Shown one piece after another: positions 24,274 to 31,512 of a DNA stretch of 37,680 nt (its first letter is position 1; each line of letters starts with the position of its first letter). The position numbers were made by a program, and so were the translations under genes. This DNA is from a virus. The DNA is taken from IMG/VR virus record IMGVR_UViG_3300008113_000174, positions 1 to 37,680 of that record, one strand, 5' to 3'. The notes beneath the pieces were generated by a model. That model made no database searches. It was given only the letters and a program-made list of their open reading frames with translations, and was not told where the DNA came from.

Positions 24274-24279
24274 ATTCTA
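24274..24279 (-). promoter_or_regulatory. Candidate leaderless extended -10 (TGC-TAGAAT) before the 106-aa gene
   Basis: The minus strand reads TGTGC, TAGAAT, TGGCCT, ATG, in the 22-base gap after the glycosyltransferase stop. The TGn before the hexamer is an extended -10. The six-base spacing puts the start site on the ATG. Confidence 0.5.
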
Positions 24280-24289
24280 GCACAGGCTG

Positions 24290-25324
24290 CTACTGCACAG
24301 CGGACAGCGCGTTGAAATAGCGATTGTAGTCGAACATCTTGGATCGCATCGAGAACATCTTGATGGCACGATTTATGATAGTAATTCGACTGAGCGACTG
24401 GGCGTGATGCAGGGCCGAGGCCATCTCATCCACCGTGTTGCACCGGAAGCCGGTGACGCCATCCTCGACGGACTCAACAAAACCTCCATAATTTGTTGAT
24501 ACCACTGGAGTTCCAGAAAGCTGGGCCTCGCAGGCCACGTTGCCAAATGGCTCAAAGGTGCGCGTGGGGCAGATGAGCACACTAGCCTCGCCAAGGAGCG
24601 CCAGCTTCTGATCCAAATCAACCACGCCCAAGTATTCGGCATTTCGCGTTACGAGCTTGGGGTTGCCAAAACCAGCCACCTTGAGGGGCATACCCGCCTT
24701 TTGAGCGGCCTCACAGGCCTCTTCGATTCCCTTGGCTGGCGTCACTCGTCCCAAGAACAACGCATACGGCTTCTTGGGTACGTTACGGACATACTCCATA
24801 TCGTCGTAAAAGGCGTTAATCACGGTGTCGTGCTGGTCAATAGGACGACTGTTGGCCCATCGACCAATGCAGTAGGAGCGCCAAACGTGACTCTCCCACA
24901 CCTTCCACTTGGAGAAGAAGCCCTCGTAGCCAATCCCATACTCCACCACCTTCAGGTCTGGCAAAGAGTCGGCAATCTGCTTCTGGCAGTTGCCTCCCAG
25001 CACGCATACGAAATCCCCGGGCTGCTTCCGCTTGTTTATCTCGTCCACAGCCGTTTGGTTGGTCTTCACCCAAATCGGATGGCCGGTCTGCCAAGACGGG
25101 TAGATGTAGTGGCTTCCGCCAGTGATGAGCTTCTGGTCCTCCTCGGTGCTAATCACAACGTGCTCATCACAGATTGCCTGATTCTCAGGCCCGCTGTAGA
25201 GGAACACCGTGTGGCCCAAGGTCTTCATCATCCAACAGAACCTGATGGTCTTCTGGCTAAACCCGCAGGCAGAGTAGGCGCGGGTGGTGAAACTCTGCGG
25301 CATCGCTACAACGTGGAATCGCAT
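24290..25324 (-). CDS. Glycosyltransferase family 4-like (GT-B fold)
   Basis: A 344-residue protein. I start it at the ATG at 25324 because MRFHVVAMPQSF supplies the first Rossmann strand; the upstream open frame would cover a terminator hairpin. The C-terminal donor domain is typical of GT4: YALFLGRVTPAKGIEEACEA, then VLICPTRTFEPFGNVACEAQ with the EX7E pair EPFGNVACE that binds the nucleotide-sugar, then GTPVVSTNYGGFVESVEDG. It should transfer a sugar to a glycan, protein or modified base. It sits between adaptor and minor virion genes, so capsid or tail decoration or change of host glycans are both possible. Its ATG directly follows six U after the hairpin, with no Shine-Dalgarno. Confidence 0.87.
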   Translation of the reverse strand: MRFHVVAMPQSFTTRAYSACGFSQKTIRFCWMMKTLGHTVFLYSGPENQAICDEHVVISTEEDQKLITGGSHYIYPSWQTGHPIWVKTNQTAVDEINKRKQPGDFVCVLGGNCQKQIADSLPDLKVVEYGIGYEGFFSKWKVWESHVWRSYCIGRWANSRPIDQHDTVINAFYDDMEYVRNVPKKPYALFLGRVTPAKGIEEACEAAQKAGMPLKVAGFGNPKLVTRNAEYLGVVDLDQKLALLGEASVLICPTRTFEPFGNVACEAQLSGTPVVSTNYGGFVESVEDGVTGFRCNTVDEMASALHHAQSLSRITIINRAIKMFSMRSKMFDYNRYFNALSAVQ

Positions 25325-25352
25325 AAAAAAGGCGCACCCATAAGGATGCGCC
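25325..25352 (-). terminator. Rho-independent terminator abutting the glycosyltransferase ATG
   Basis: The minus strand forms a 9-bp stem (GGCGCATCC with GGGTGCGCC, one G-U pair) with a TTAT loop, followed by six T and then immediately the ATG of the glycosyltransferase. It lies 24 bases after the adaptor gene stop, so it should end most head-gene transcripts. Confidence 0.8.
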
Positions 25353-25376
25353 GTTGAGCTTCGGGTCAATCGAATA

Positions 25377-26000
25377 CTACCGGATGGTAGAGTGACGCGA
25401 CTGCGTGGAGCTGTGCGACCGGATGCGCTTCCCAATGGTGTTGAAGTTGCGTTGGTTCATCACGTTCTCCAGCTCCAACGCCAACAGCGACTCGGCATAG
25501 CCATCCTCAGCCGCAGCCTTCTCGTTCTGGCCATCATACCGGAGGAAGTCGGCAAAGGCCCCGTGCGCAGCATACTGGAAGAACTCCTGCGGCACCTGCG
25601 TGTTGGTCGTGGTGTTGTAGTCCCCGTCCCAGCGCTTCTTGTAGTCCACGTACACCGTCGTTACGTCGTCTGGCTTGGACAGAATGGTGGCCCCGCCATT
25701 GGTGACGTAGAACGAATACTCAGGCACAGAGTAGGTGCCGTAGGGCGATTCCCGATAGATGCGCAGGAACGTATCTATGGGCTCCAAGGTGGCCTGCGTA
25801 AACGGCACCAGCCCGCCCGAGACGGCACGAGCTTCACCCGTGACCAAGTAGCGGGGCCAGTGCTGGTTGCGCCGATAAGCGTTGTAGAGTCTCCGGTTGA
25901 TGAACGACGACACCAGCGCCGTCTCCTCCGTCGTAAAGGCGGTGTTTCCGGTGAGCCCCTTGGTGAGCGTCAGGAGATTGCTGAAGGTGTCGGTTTGCAT
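25377..26000 (-). CDS. Head-tail adaptor / tail tubular A-like protein
   Basis: A 207-residue protein. The N-terminal helices (TFSNLLTLTKGLTGNTAFTT, then SSFINRRLYNAYRRNQHWPR), an aromatic beta segment and a long C-terminal helix (AHGAFADFLRYDGQNEKAAA) fit adaptor or gatekeeper proteins that dock on the portal, comparable with T7 gp11. Gene order (after capsid genes, before tail genes) supports this. It starts in a TGATG overlap with the upstream gene and is followed by a strong terminator. Confidence 0.62.
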   Translation of the reverse strand: MQTDTFSNLLTLTKGLTGNTAFTTEETALVSSFINRRLYNAYRRNQHWPRYLVTGEARAVSGGLVPFTQATLEPIDTFLRIYRESPYGTYSVPEYSFYVTNGGATILSKPDDVTTVYVDYKKRWDGDYNTTTNTQVPQEFFQYAAHGAFADFLRYDGQNEKAAAEDGYAESLLALELENVMNQRNFNTIGKRIRSHSSTQSRHSTIR

Positions 26001-26302
26001 CAGACGCGATTGGGAGCCAGATGGGGGAACTTCTTCTGGTGGTAGCGGATGAACTCCTTGCTGTTCACCTCCTGCCGACCAAACTTACGAATCAGGCGGA
26101 AATACTCGTCGGCGGGATAGAACGCCACCGCCTTGCCCAGCCCGGGAACGGTCTTGTGCTTCTTCCACTTCTGAGCCTCGTGGGCAGCAAGAATCTCCTC
26201 CTTCTTCTGGTTCACCTTCACCAGCTCAAAGCCGGTGCGAATCTCTCGGATCAGGGCATCCTTTACCGCGCCCTCCCCGGGCAAGCTGGTGATGATGTGC
26301 AT
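26000..26302 (-). CDS. Small head-region protein, 100 aa
   Basis: I start it at the ATG at 26302 (MHIITSLPGEGAVKDALIRE); the longer open frame runs through a terminator hairpin. It is basic with an aromatic C-terminal half (KAVAFYPADEYFRLIRKFGR, then EFIRYHQKKFPHLAPNRV). I have seen similar short proteins between capsid and adaptor genes but cannot name a function. As with the glycosyltransferase, the ATG directly follows a hairpin plus six T, with no Shine-Dalgarno. Confidence 0.6.
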   Translation of the reverse strand: MHIITSLPGEGAVKDALIREIRTGFELVKVNQKKEEILAAHEAQKWKKHKTVPGLGKAVAFYPADEYFRLIRKFGRQEVNSKEFIRYHQKKFPHLAPNRV

Positions 26303-26332
26303 AAAAAAGGGCTCCCCCGTGTGGAGGAGCCC
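26303..26332 (-). terminator. Rho-independent terminator after the capsid genes, abutting the next ATG
   Basis: The minus strand forms a 10-bp stem (GGGCTCCTCC with GGGGGAGCCC, one G-U pair) with an ACAC loop, then six T and the ATG at 26302. It is 24 bases past the decoration-like gene stop, a usual place for a strong stop after the major capsid operon. Confidence 0.85.
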
Positions 26333-26356
26333 CATTGTAACAGCCCGCTAGGCTCG

Positions 26357-26803
26357 TTAGGAGAACTTAGCGAGGTCGATGATGCGCAGGCCGATGACGA
26401 ACTCGCCAGCGGTGATCGACGCGATAGCCGAGTCGGTCAGCTTCAGGTAAACGTCCTGAACCGCCGCACCAGCCTTCGCAGCCTGACTGAGGCCGGTGGT
26501 GGTCGTCGCGGTGCCGAGCTGATACTGGTCACCCGTGTTGAACACAGGAGTCGTCATCGCGTCAGCATCGAGCGCGTTGATGAACTCATCGGGATCGGCA
26601 ATCGTCGTGCCGACATCAAGCACCAGCGTGGTCGTGCCAGCAACCGCCACCGTCTTGGCGACGCCAACCAGCTCAACCGCACCGTGCGCAGGAATCTGGG
26701 CAAGGATCATCGTACCACCGTTGCCGATGGCCTTCAGATCATTGTAATCCAGACGAATGACATCGGTGAATGCACCGAGTTCGTTAACAGCAACTTTAGC
26801 CAT
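26357..26803 (-). CDS. Putative capsid decoration / head structural protein
   Basis: A 148-residue Ala/Thr/Val-rich protein (MAKVAVNELGAFTDVIRLDY, TVAVAGTTTLVLDVGTTIAD, QDVYLKLTDSAIASI). It directly follows the major capsid gene with a proper Shine-Dalgarno (AAGGAG, ten bases before the ATG), the only late gene here with so clear a site besides the 85-aa gene. A beta-rich small protein in this spot is commonly a head decoration or stabilising protein. A strong terminator follows, suggesting high expression together with the capsid protein. Confidence 0.62.
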   Translation of the reverse strand: MAKVAVNELGAFTDVIRLDYNDLKAIGNGGTMILAQIPAHGAVELVGVAKTVAVAGTTTLVLDVGTTIADPDEFINALDADAMTTPVFNTGDQYQLGTATTTTGLSQAAKAGAAVQDVYLKLTDSAIASITAGEFVIGLRIIDLAKFS

Positions 26804-26827
26804 TGTAATGGTCTCCTTGGTTAGGGT

Positions 26828-27808
26828 TTAGCTGAGGACGGTGATCTTGCCGTGAGCGGCAGGATGCGCCACCTTGAGGGTGCCGGTCCAGTCCACGTAG
26901 CCACGCTCACCACCGCCACCGTTCTGGAGGCGGGTCGAACCGAGCGGGATAAGCTCACCCACCGCGTAGAAGTCGGGGTTGATGAGGTAGCCGGTGTCCT
27001 TGTTGGTCGTGTCAGGAGCGCAATCGGGATTCATATCCACGATGGTGATGATGCCGTGGTCAGACTGATACTGACCAACCGCGAGCTTGATAAGGCCCGA
27101 GGAGCTGTCGGCATTGTAGTTGCGCAGCGCACCGCTGGTCGTGTCGGCGCGGGCGAAGTCCGTCACCACCCGGCGAAGAGCGGTGTCGGCCAGCAGCGTG
27201 AGGCTGTTGGTCGCGCCGTTCTGCCGGTAGACGGAGGTGATGAGGTTGTTCAGCGCCGTTTCGTTGAACGTGCCCGAGGCGTGGATGGAGCCAGCCGGGG
27301 TGCGGTAGTCGGCGGGAACGTCCGCCGGACCAGCCGAATCAACCCAGTTGCCAAAGCCGCGCATCGTGTAGGCGACGCCGCCACCGTTCTCGGCAGCGCG
27401 ATTCTGCGTGCCGAGGAGGGTCTTCTCGACGTCACGCTTCAGCTCCTTGACGGCCTTCATCTCCGCACGAGCGATGTCCTGCGGGCCAACCGAGGAGACG
27501 GCCTGCTGGAAGTCGCTGACGCGGAAGGACCGGCGGCGCTTGTGGATGTAGTTGCCGAGACGGGCAACCGACTCAAACTTGTCGTCGAAGTCGGTGACGT
27601 CAGCACCTTCGGTGATCGCGTCGGAGACCGGCGCGGCAAGCTTGTCAACGCCCCACTCAACGAAGGTGGCGTTGCACTTGAACTTGTCAGCCGCGCTCAG
27701 GAACGGGGTGTCCGAGGGCGCGAGCGTGTTAATGGCGTCGTGAAGGTCCTCACGGTTGAGGGCCGCGGCGCCGGGGCTGGTGGTATCGTAGGTAGCGGAG
27801 AACGACAT
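26828..27808 (-). CDS. Major capsid protein (DUF5309 / SU10-like)
   Basis: A 326-residue protein. The opening (REDLHDAINTLAPSDTPFLS) and the following TEGADVTDFDDKFESVARLG and YIHKRRRSFRVSDFQQAV are typical of the DUF5309/SU10-type major capsid family (HK97 fold), with the late strand TGYLINPDFYAVGELIPLGS near the end. It lies after the scaffold and before a decoration-like gene, as expected. The start has no Shine-Dalgarno; AATAAT sits five bases before the ATG and overlaps the scaffold stop codon. Confidence 0.85.
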   Translation of the reverse strand: MSFSATYDTTSPGAAALNREDLHDAINTLAPSDTPFLSAADKFKCNATFVEWGVDKLAAPVSDAITEGADVTDFDDKFESVARLGNYIHKRRRSFRVSDFQQAVSSVGPQDIARAEMKAVKELKRDVEKTLLGTQNRAAENGGGVAYTMRGFGNWVDSAGPADVPADYRTPAGSIHASGTFNETALNNLITSVYRQNGATNSLTLLADTALRRVVTDFARADTTSGALRNYNADSSSGLIKLAVGQYQSDHGIITIVDMNPDCAPDTTNKDTGYLINPDFYAVGELIPLGSTRLQNGGGGERGYVDWTGTLKVAHPAAHGKITVLS

Positions 27809-27814
27809 AACTAA

Positions 27815-28888
27815 TTATTGTTTACTGCGTTTAGAGATTTGTGCTGCGCGGAGGGCAATGAAGTCGTTAGGGCTTCCAGTTTTCTTAAACCGGCTTTCGA
27901 TATCCTTGAGCTGGCGATCCAGACGGCTTTCGGGCCGTTCTGAAGCTCCAGCAACTTGGGACGGGGTGGACGGAGGCGACAGCGCGGGAGTTTTGGGCTT
28001 AGAGTCCATCTCCAACGTGCGCCGCCCGTAGATCGAGTTGGCAGCGTGAGCCACCAAGTATTCGATCTGCGGGGCAATCTCGGGGACCAATTCCTTCGCT
28101 CGCTTGAGGCGAGGATCACTCACCATAGCTTCATAGCGCTTACGAGTGTCATTGTCGTCACCAGCCATCCAAGGCAGCTCGTTCGTGGCTAGTGCCTTGA
28201 ACTGCTGCTCCATCCCCTGCCGCTGTGCTCGGAGCTGAAGCTCTTTCCACTGGGCCGGGATGTATTTGGTCTGACGACGACGAGCGTTGCGGAGCATTTC
28301 CCGCATCTGCATCTTGGTGTAGGGCTTGCCGTCGTCACTTGTGTAGACGACTTCATCACTACCAAGGTCCTCAGCCTTGAAGAGGATGTCCTCTGCCGAC
28401 TCGACGAAACTGTCCACCTCTTCCTTCTGCTTTTGCAGCTCTTCGACGGTGACAATCGACTCGTAGGGGTTGTCCTCAACCTTGGCTTCAGGGAGCTGCT
28501 GTCTGGTTTGCGCGATGGCAAGTTCCAGAGCTGCTGCCTTCTCCTCCGCCAGCTTGCGCTTGGCAGTGAGTTCGGCAATGCGTTTGAGCAGCCCGCTCTT
28601 GCCCTTCTGGGCAAGCTCGGAAATCTCCTCGTCCGTAAGGTCCTCGATGTCCTTTGAAAGAACCTCCTTCTGGGGTGCGGCCTCGGATTCAGTGGTGCCC
28701 TCCTTGGGCGCTTCCACCTTCTCCTCAACCTCCCCTGCGGGAGCCGGTTCAGACTGCGCGGACTTGCCGCCCAGTTTGGCAATTCGGGCCGACAAGAAGG
28801 CGGCTTCCGAAGTTGGCTTGTTTTCCACGGCTGGTTTAGCGTCTGCCGCGTCTGACGTAACGACTTCTGACATAGGTTTTCCCGCCAT
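27815..28888 (-). CDS. Putative capsid scaffolding protein
   Basis: A 357-residue highly charged, helical protein. Residues about 30-95 are acidic and Pro/Ala-rich. A long coiled coil follows (KRIAELTAKRKLAEEKAAAL, ELQKQKEEVDSFVESAEDIL), and the basic C-terminus (DRQLKDIESRFKK and ISKRSKQ) fits the capsid-binding tail of scaffolds. It sits between portal and major capsid genes. I prefer the ATG at 28888 (AAGG seven bases ahead); a GTG at 28930 and an ATG at 28873 are alternatives. No protease motif is seen. Confidence 0.72.
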   Translation of the reverse strand: MAGKPMSEVVTSDAADAKPAVENKPTSEAAFLSARIAKLGGKSAQSEPAPAGEVEEKVEAPKEGTTESEAAPQKEVLSKDIEDLTDEEISELAQKGKSGLLKRIAELTAKRKLAEEKAAALELAIAQTRQQLPEAKVEDNPYESIVTVEELQKQKEEVDSFVESAEDILFKAEDLGSDEVVYTSDDGKPYTKMQMREMLRNARRRQTKYIPAQWKELQLRAQRQGMEQQFKALATNELPWMAGDDNDTRKRYEAMVSDPRLKRAKELVPEIAPQIEYLVAHAANSIYGRRTLEMDSKPKTPALSPPSTPSQVAGASERPESRLDRQLKDIESRFKKTGSPNDFIALRAAQISKRSKQ

Positions 28889-28969
28889 CTTTGCGCCTTG
28901 GCGACTGCGAATTGAGCGGGATGCTAACACACGATTTTGATGCTTGACCCAAAATCGCCCTAGTCGTCA

Positions 28970-28989
28970 CTTAGGGTATGGACCCTAAG
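28970..28989 (+). promoter_or_regulatory. Perfect 8-bp hairpin with the start codon in its tetraloop
   Basis: CTTAGGGT (28970-28977) pairs exactly with ACCCTAAG (28982-28989), leaving the loop ATGG, whose ATG is the start of the 72-aa plus-strand gene. The only Shine-Dalgarno-like bases (AGGG) are buried in the stem. The palindrome also lies in the leader or gap between portal and scaffold on the minus strand, where no U-tract follows. Confidence 0.6.
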
Positions 28990-29196
28990 AGCCTAGAACG
29001 TCTCCACAACAACGAGGACTTCCTTGCCTTCTTGGAGGACGTTCAGTCCCAGCGCGAAGGCTGGATTGGCCAGCTTCACGACCGCACCACGGACTCGGTG
29101 CAACAGATTGCAGGACGCATCTGCGCCTTGGACGATGTCCTCGGCGCAGGCAAATACAAGGAGTTGAAGGCTAAGTGGACCTCGCTCAGGCTGTAA
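28978..29196 (+). CDS. Lone plus-strand 72-aa protein between scaffold and portal
   Basis: The sequence MDPKSLERLHNNEDFLAFLE, then DVQSQREGWIGQLHDRTTDS and VQQIAGRICALDDVLG looks like a genuine small helical protein. It resembles short phage proteins I recall near portal genes (LxRL..N.DF.AFL...R......L......QQ.AGR). No credible minus-strand gene occupies this place. It overlaps the portal 3' end by 11 bases tail to tail. Function is unknown. Opposite orientation inside a one-directional block suggests separate control. A TTGACC 28 bases before the ATG is a possible -35, with no good -10. Confidence 0.65.
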   Translation: MDPKSLERLHNNEDFLAFLEDVQSQREGWIGQLHDRTTDSVQQIAGRICALDDVLGAGKYKELKAKWTSLRL

Positions 29197-31261
29197 GGCC
29201 CTGAGTTTGGACCTCGCCCATCTGGGCAGGAGCCGTACCAATCCGCCCAATCTGGGCGTTCTGCATCTGCTGCATCTGGAACTGGTACTGCTGCATATAC
29301 TTCTCCAGACGGGTCTTGAACGCCTCGTCCTGCTGGAAGCGCTGCATAACGTCCGGCTGCTGCATATACTGCTGGATGGTTTGCATCGCCACCTGAGCAC
29401 CGTTGGGTCGAGCACCCACCTCAATGCCAGCGTAGATTTTGGACAGATCGTCCGTCACCTGCTTCACAATCTGCTGCTGTGACTCCTCGGCAGGCTGGAG
29501 CACGGCATCGGCCAACACGGGGTTGATGGACGAGGCCATCGCCTCCAGCAGTCGGTCCATATTAATCCGCCCGTTGCGGTCAAACTGAACGAGGCTGACA
29601 AACTGGTTCAGTTGCGTCTCAAGGTTCTCGGGGTCGGCGGAGAGAACGTCGTAATTGACCACGATGTCGAAGTTCTCATTCGGGTCGCCACGCGAGAAGC
29701 GTTGCGGATCGGACACGCCCGTGACGCGGAAGAACACTTCCTCGGGGCCGAAGCGCTGATAGCACTTGAAGGCCAGACGCATAACGTCCCGAACGTGCGT
29801 CAGGAACTTGTCCACGAAGTGCTGCTGGCGGATACGGCTCATCGGGTTCTCGTGGTCGAGACCCATAATGCTGTTGGCCTGCTGCATCATCGTGTTCTCC
29901 AGCTCCACCGAGCCGGGGTTGAACGGAGGCGTGGGGCCAAACTGAATCTCGCCCATCCGGCGGTAGGGGATGCGGGCAGCGGGGCCGTAGTCCGTGGGCG
30001 GCTGGCCCGTCACCGGATAGAGCAGCGGCGGAATCGTGGCCATACTGTTCCGGTCGGAACGGCTGTCACGCTCGCCCTTAATCTGCCACTGAAGGCCAAT
30101 GAGCTGCTCAGGCACCGTAGCCAGCTCGTACAGGCGCTTGTTGTCCTCAAACAGTTTGGTGACGACAAACGGGTAGTCGTCGTAGCCGTTCATCAGCTCA
30201 AACTTGGCATACTTAGGCTCGTCCGAGCGACCCGTGTAACGCTGATGGAACACCGTGCAGTAGATGCCCTGCGCGTTCTCCTCCTTGTCCACCATTCGCT
30301 GGTAGGCGTAGATCACCTCGTACAACTCGTTCGTCATCTCCTGCGCCGAGCGGTTGGTTTGGGTGTTCGTCCGAGGATCAGTGAGGTCGATGCTGACGGG
30401 CTGCGTGGCCGTTACGTGGTCCACCCACTCCTCGTCCCAGCCCTCCGTCGCCACCTTGTTGTGCAGCTCCTGAGCCGTGTGCAGGACGCGGAAAAAGCAA
30501 TACGGGGCACGCTGGTAGTCGGTGGTGTAGGCCGGGAAGAATACGTCCCCGTCAGGCGCACAAGCCATCGTGCACGGCGCGTTAATCGACTGACGCACCA
30601 CGGACAACTCTGCGCTGCCCGTATCCCGCAGCTTCTTCACGGCCACCTTGGCCTTCTTCAGGGTGACGCCCTTGAACTGCTGCGTAAACAAGTTGGCAAT
30701 CTGATCGTCGGACCTTCCCTCAATGATGAGGTTGGCCATATCGGGGCTCATCTGCGCGATCTGCTGGAGGTCGAGCCGCTGCATAAACGTGCGGTCCTCC
30801 TTCTTCCAGCCCACGTAGGTCACCATAATCCCACGCTCAAACAGGTAGTTGGCCCCCAGCTCCATCTGCCGCTTGAAGTCGGGGATGTAGCTACTCACCA
30901 TCCACTTCAGGAACGCGGATGTCACCCGAGCGCGCCCGAGGTCACTCACCTCTACGGGGTAGGCGCGGATGTTCGCCCGCGAGAGCGCCGACATACACAG
31001 CGCAACGTAAGTATTGATGAAGTTGTTGATGAGGGGCACCTCGGTGTCCGACGCGCCTTCAAACGGGAAGGCTTCGGGTCCCCACTTACGGAGGTCCTTG
31101 GCTTTGTTGGGCCAGATGCAACGGCGGTAGTCGAAGCTGTCACGGGTGGAGCTAAGATACCAAGCCAAGTCGTTCACCGTCCGGTCATAGGCGGTCTTCA
31201 GGGCAAGAACGTCAGGCTGCTTGCCGACGTATGTGAGGGCCTCGGTGGTGTTCGTATTCAT
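29186..31261 (-). CDS. Portal protein
   Basis: A 691-residue protein in the expected place between terminase and scaffold. Features that fit podovirus-type portals: an N-terminal region with WGPEAFPFEGASDTEVPLIN, a central wing (GIYCTVFHQRYTGRSDEPKY), a conserved FVVTKLFEDNKRLYELATVP region before the stem, and a long glutamine-rich C-terminal helix (MQQYQFQMQQMQNAQIG), which may form a barrel inside the head. It makes the dodecameric DNA channel and docks the terminase and adaptor. It overlaps the upstream 84-aa gene by four bases (ATGA). Confidence 0.87.
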   Translation of the reverse strand: MNTNTTEALTYVGKQPDVLALKTAYDRTVNDLAWYLSSTRDSFDYRRCIWPNKAKDLRKWGPEAFPFEGASDTEVPLINNFINTYVALCMSALSRANIRAYPVEVSDLGRARVTSAFLKWMVSSYIPDFKRQMELGANYLFERGIMVTYVGWKKEDRTFMQRLDLQQIAQMSPDMANLIIEGRSDDQIANLFTQQFKGVTLKKAKVAVKKLRDTGSAELSVVRQSINAPCTMACAPDGDVFFPAYTTDYQRAPYCFFRVLHTAQELHNKVATEGWDEEWVDHVTATQPVSIDLTDPRTNTQTNRSAQEMTNELYEVIYAYQRMVDKEENAQGIYCTVFHQRYTGRSDEPKYAKFELMNGYDDYPFVVTKLFEDNKRLYELATVPEQLIGLQWQIKGERDSRSDRNSMATIPPLLYPVTGQPPTDYGPAARIPYRRMGEIQFGPTPPFNPGSVELENTMMQQANSIMGLDHENPMSRIRQQHFVDKFLTHVRDVMRLAFKCYQRFGPEEVFFRVTGVSDPQRFSRGDPNENFDIVVNYDVLSADPENLETQLNQFVSLVQFDRNGRINMDRLLEAMASSINPVLADAVLQPAEESQQQIVKQVTDDLSKIYAGIEVGARPNGAQVAMQTIQQYMQQPDVMQRFQQDEAFKTRLEKYMQQYQFQMQQMQNAQIGRIGTAPAQMGEVQTQGLTA

Positions 31262-31512
31262 TCCTGTGGGCGTAGCTTGCGCTGAAGTCCGACTATGATT
31301 TTGTTGCTGAAAGACTTGTTGGCACCCACCTTGTCGGCCAGAAGCTCAGGGGCAATTGGCTGATAGCAGGCGCTCAAGGTCCGCGTGAGGATTTCAAACC
31401 CGAGCAGACGGTCCATCTGCTCGGCTTGCCACGCCGGATTTAGGGTCGGGTCAACGCCCGCCAAGAGCTTCGTGTCGGTATGATTTTCCACCGCTGGCGT
31501 CTTCAATGACAT
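31258..31512 (-). CDS. Hypothetical 84-aa protein
   Basis: The sequence is MSLKTPAVENHTDTKLLAGV with later LGFEILTRTLSACYQPIAPE and a basic end NKIIVGLQRKLRPQE. No family is recognised. Its start lies 62 bases inside the upstream gene with no Shine-Dalgarno. A GTG a few codons later is possible but still overlaps. The stop overlaps the portal start (ATGA), so coupling with the portal is likely. Confidence 0.5.
   Translation of the reverse strand: MSLKTPAVENHTDTKLLAGVDPTLNPAWQAEQMDRLLGFEILTRTLSACYQPIAPELLADKVGANKSFSNKIIVGLQRKLRPQE

Noticed and set aside
24290-25435. Longer 381-aa start for the glycosyltransferase
   Set aside because: The extra 37 residues would be translated from the terminator hairpin and are Arg/Ser-rich. 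The Rossmann strand begins at the internal ATG at 25324.
26000-26335. Longer 111-aa start for the small head protein
   Set aside because: The added residues come from the terminator stem. The ATG after the U-tract gives a natural N-terminus.
26852-27814. 320-aa plus-strand frame opposite the capsid gene
   Set aside because: Antisense shadow of the major capsid gene; composition Arg/Gly/Val-rich with no recognisable motif.
29612-31285. 557-aa plus-strand open frame opposite the portal gene
   Set aside because: It is a shadow of the portal codon pattern. The product is His/Leu/Val/Arg-rich without motifs, and the minus-strand portal is well supported.
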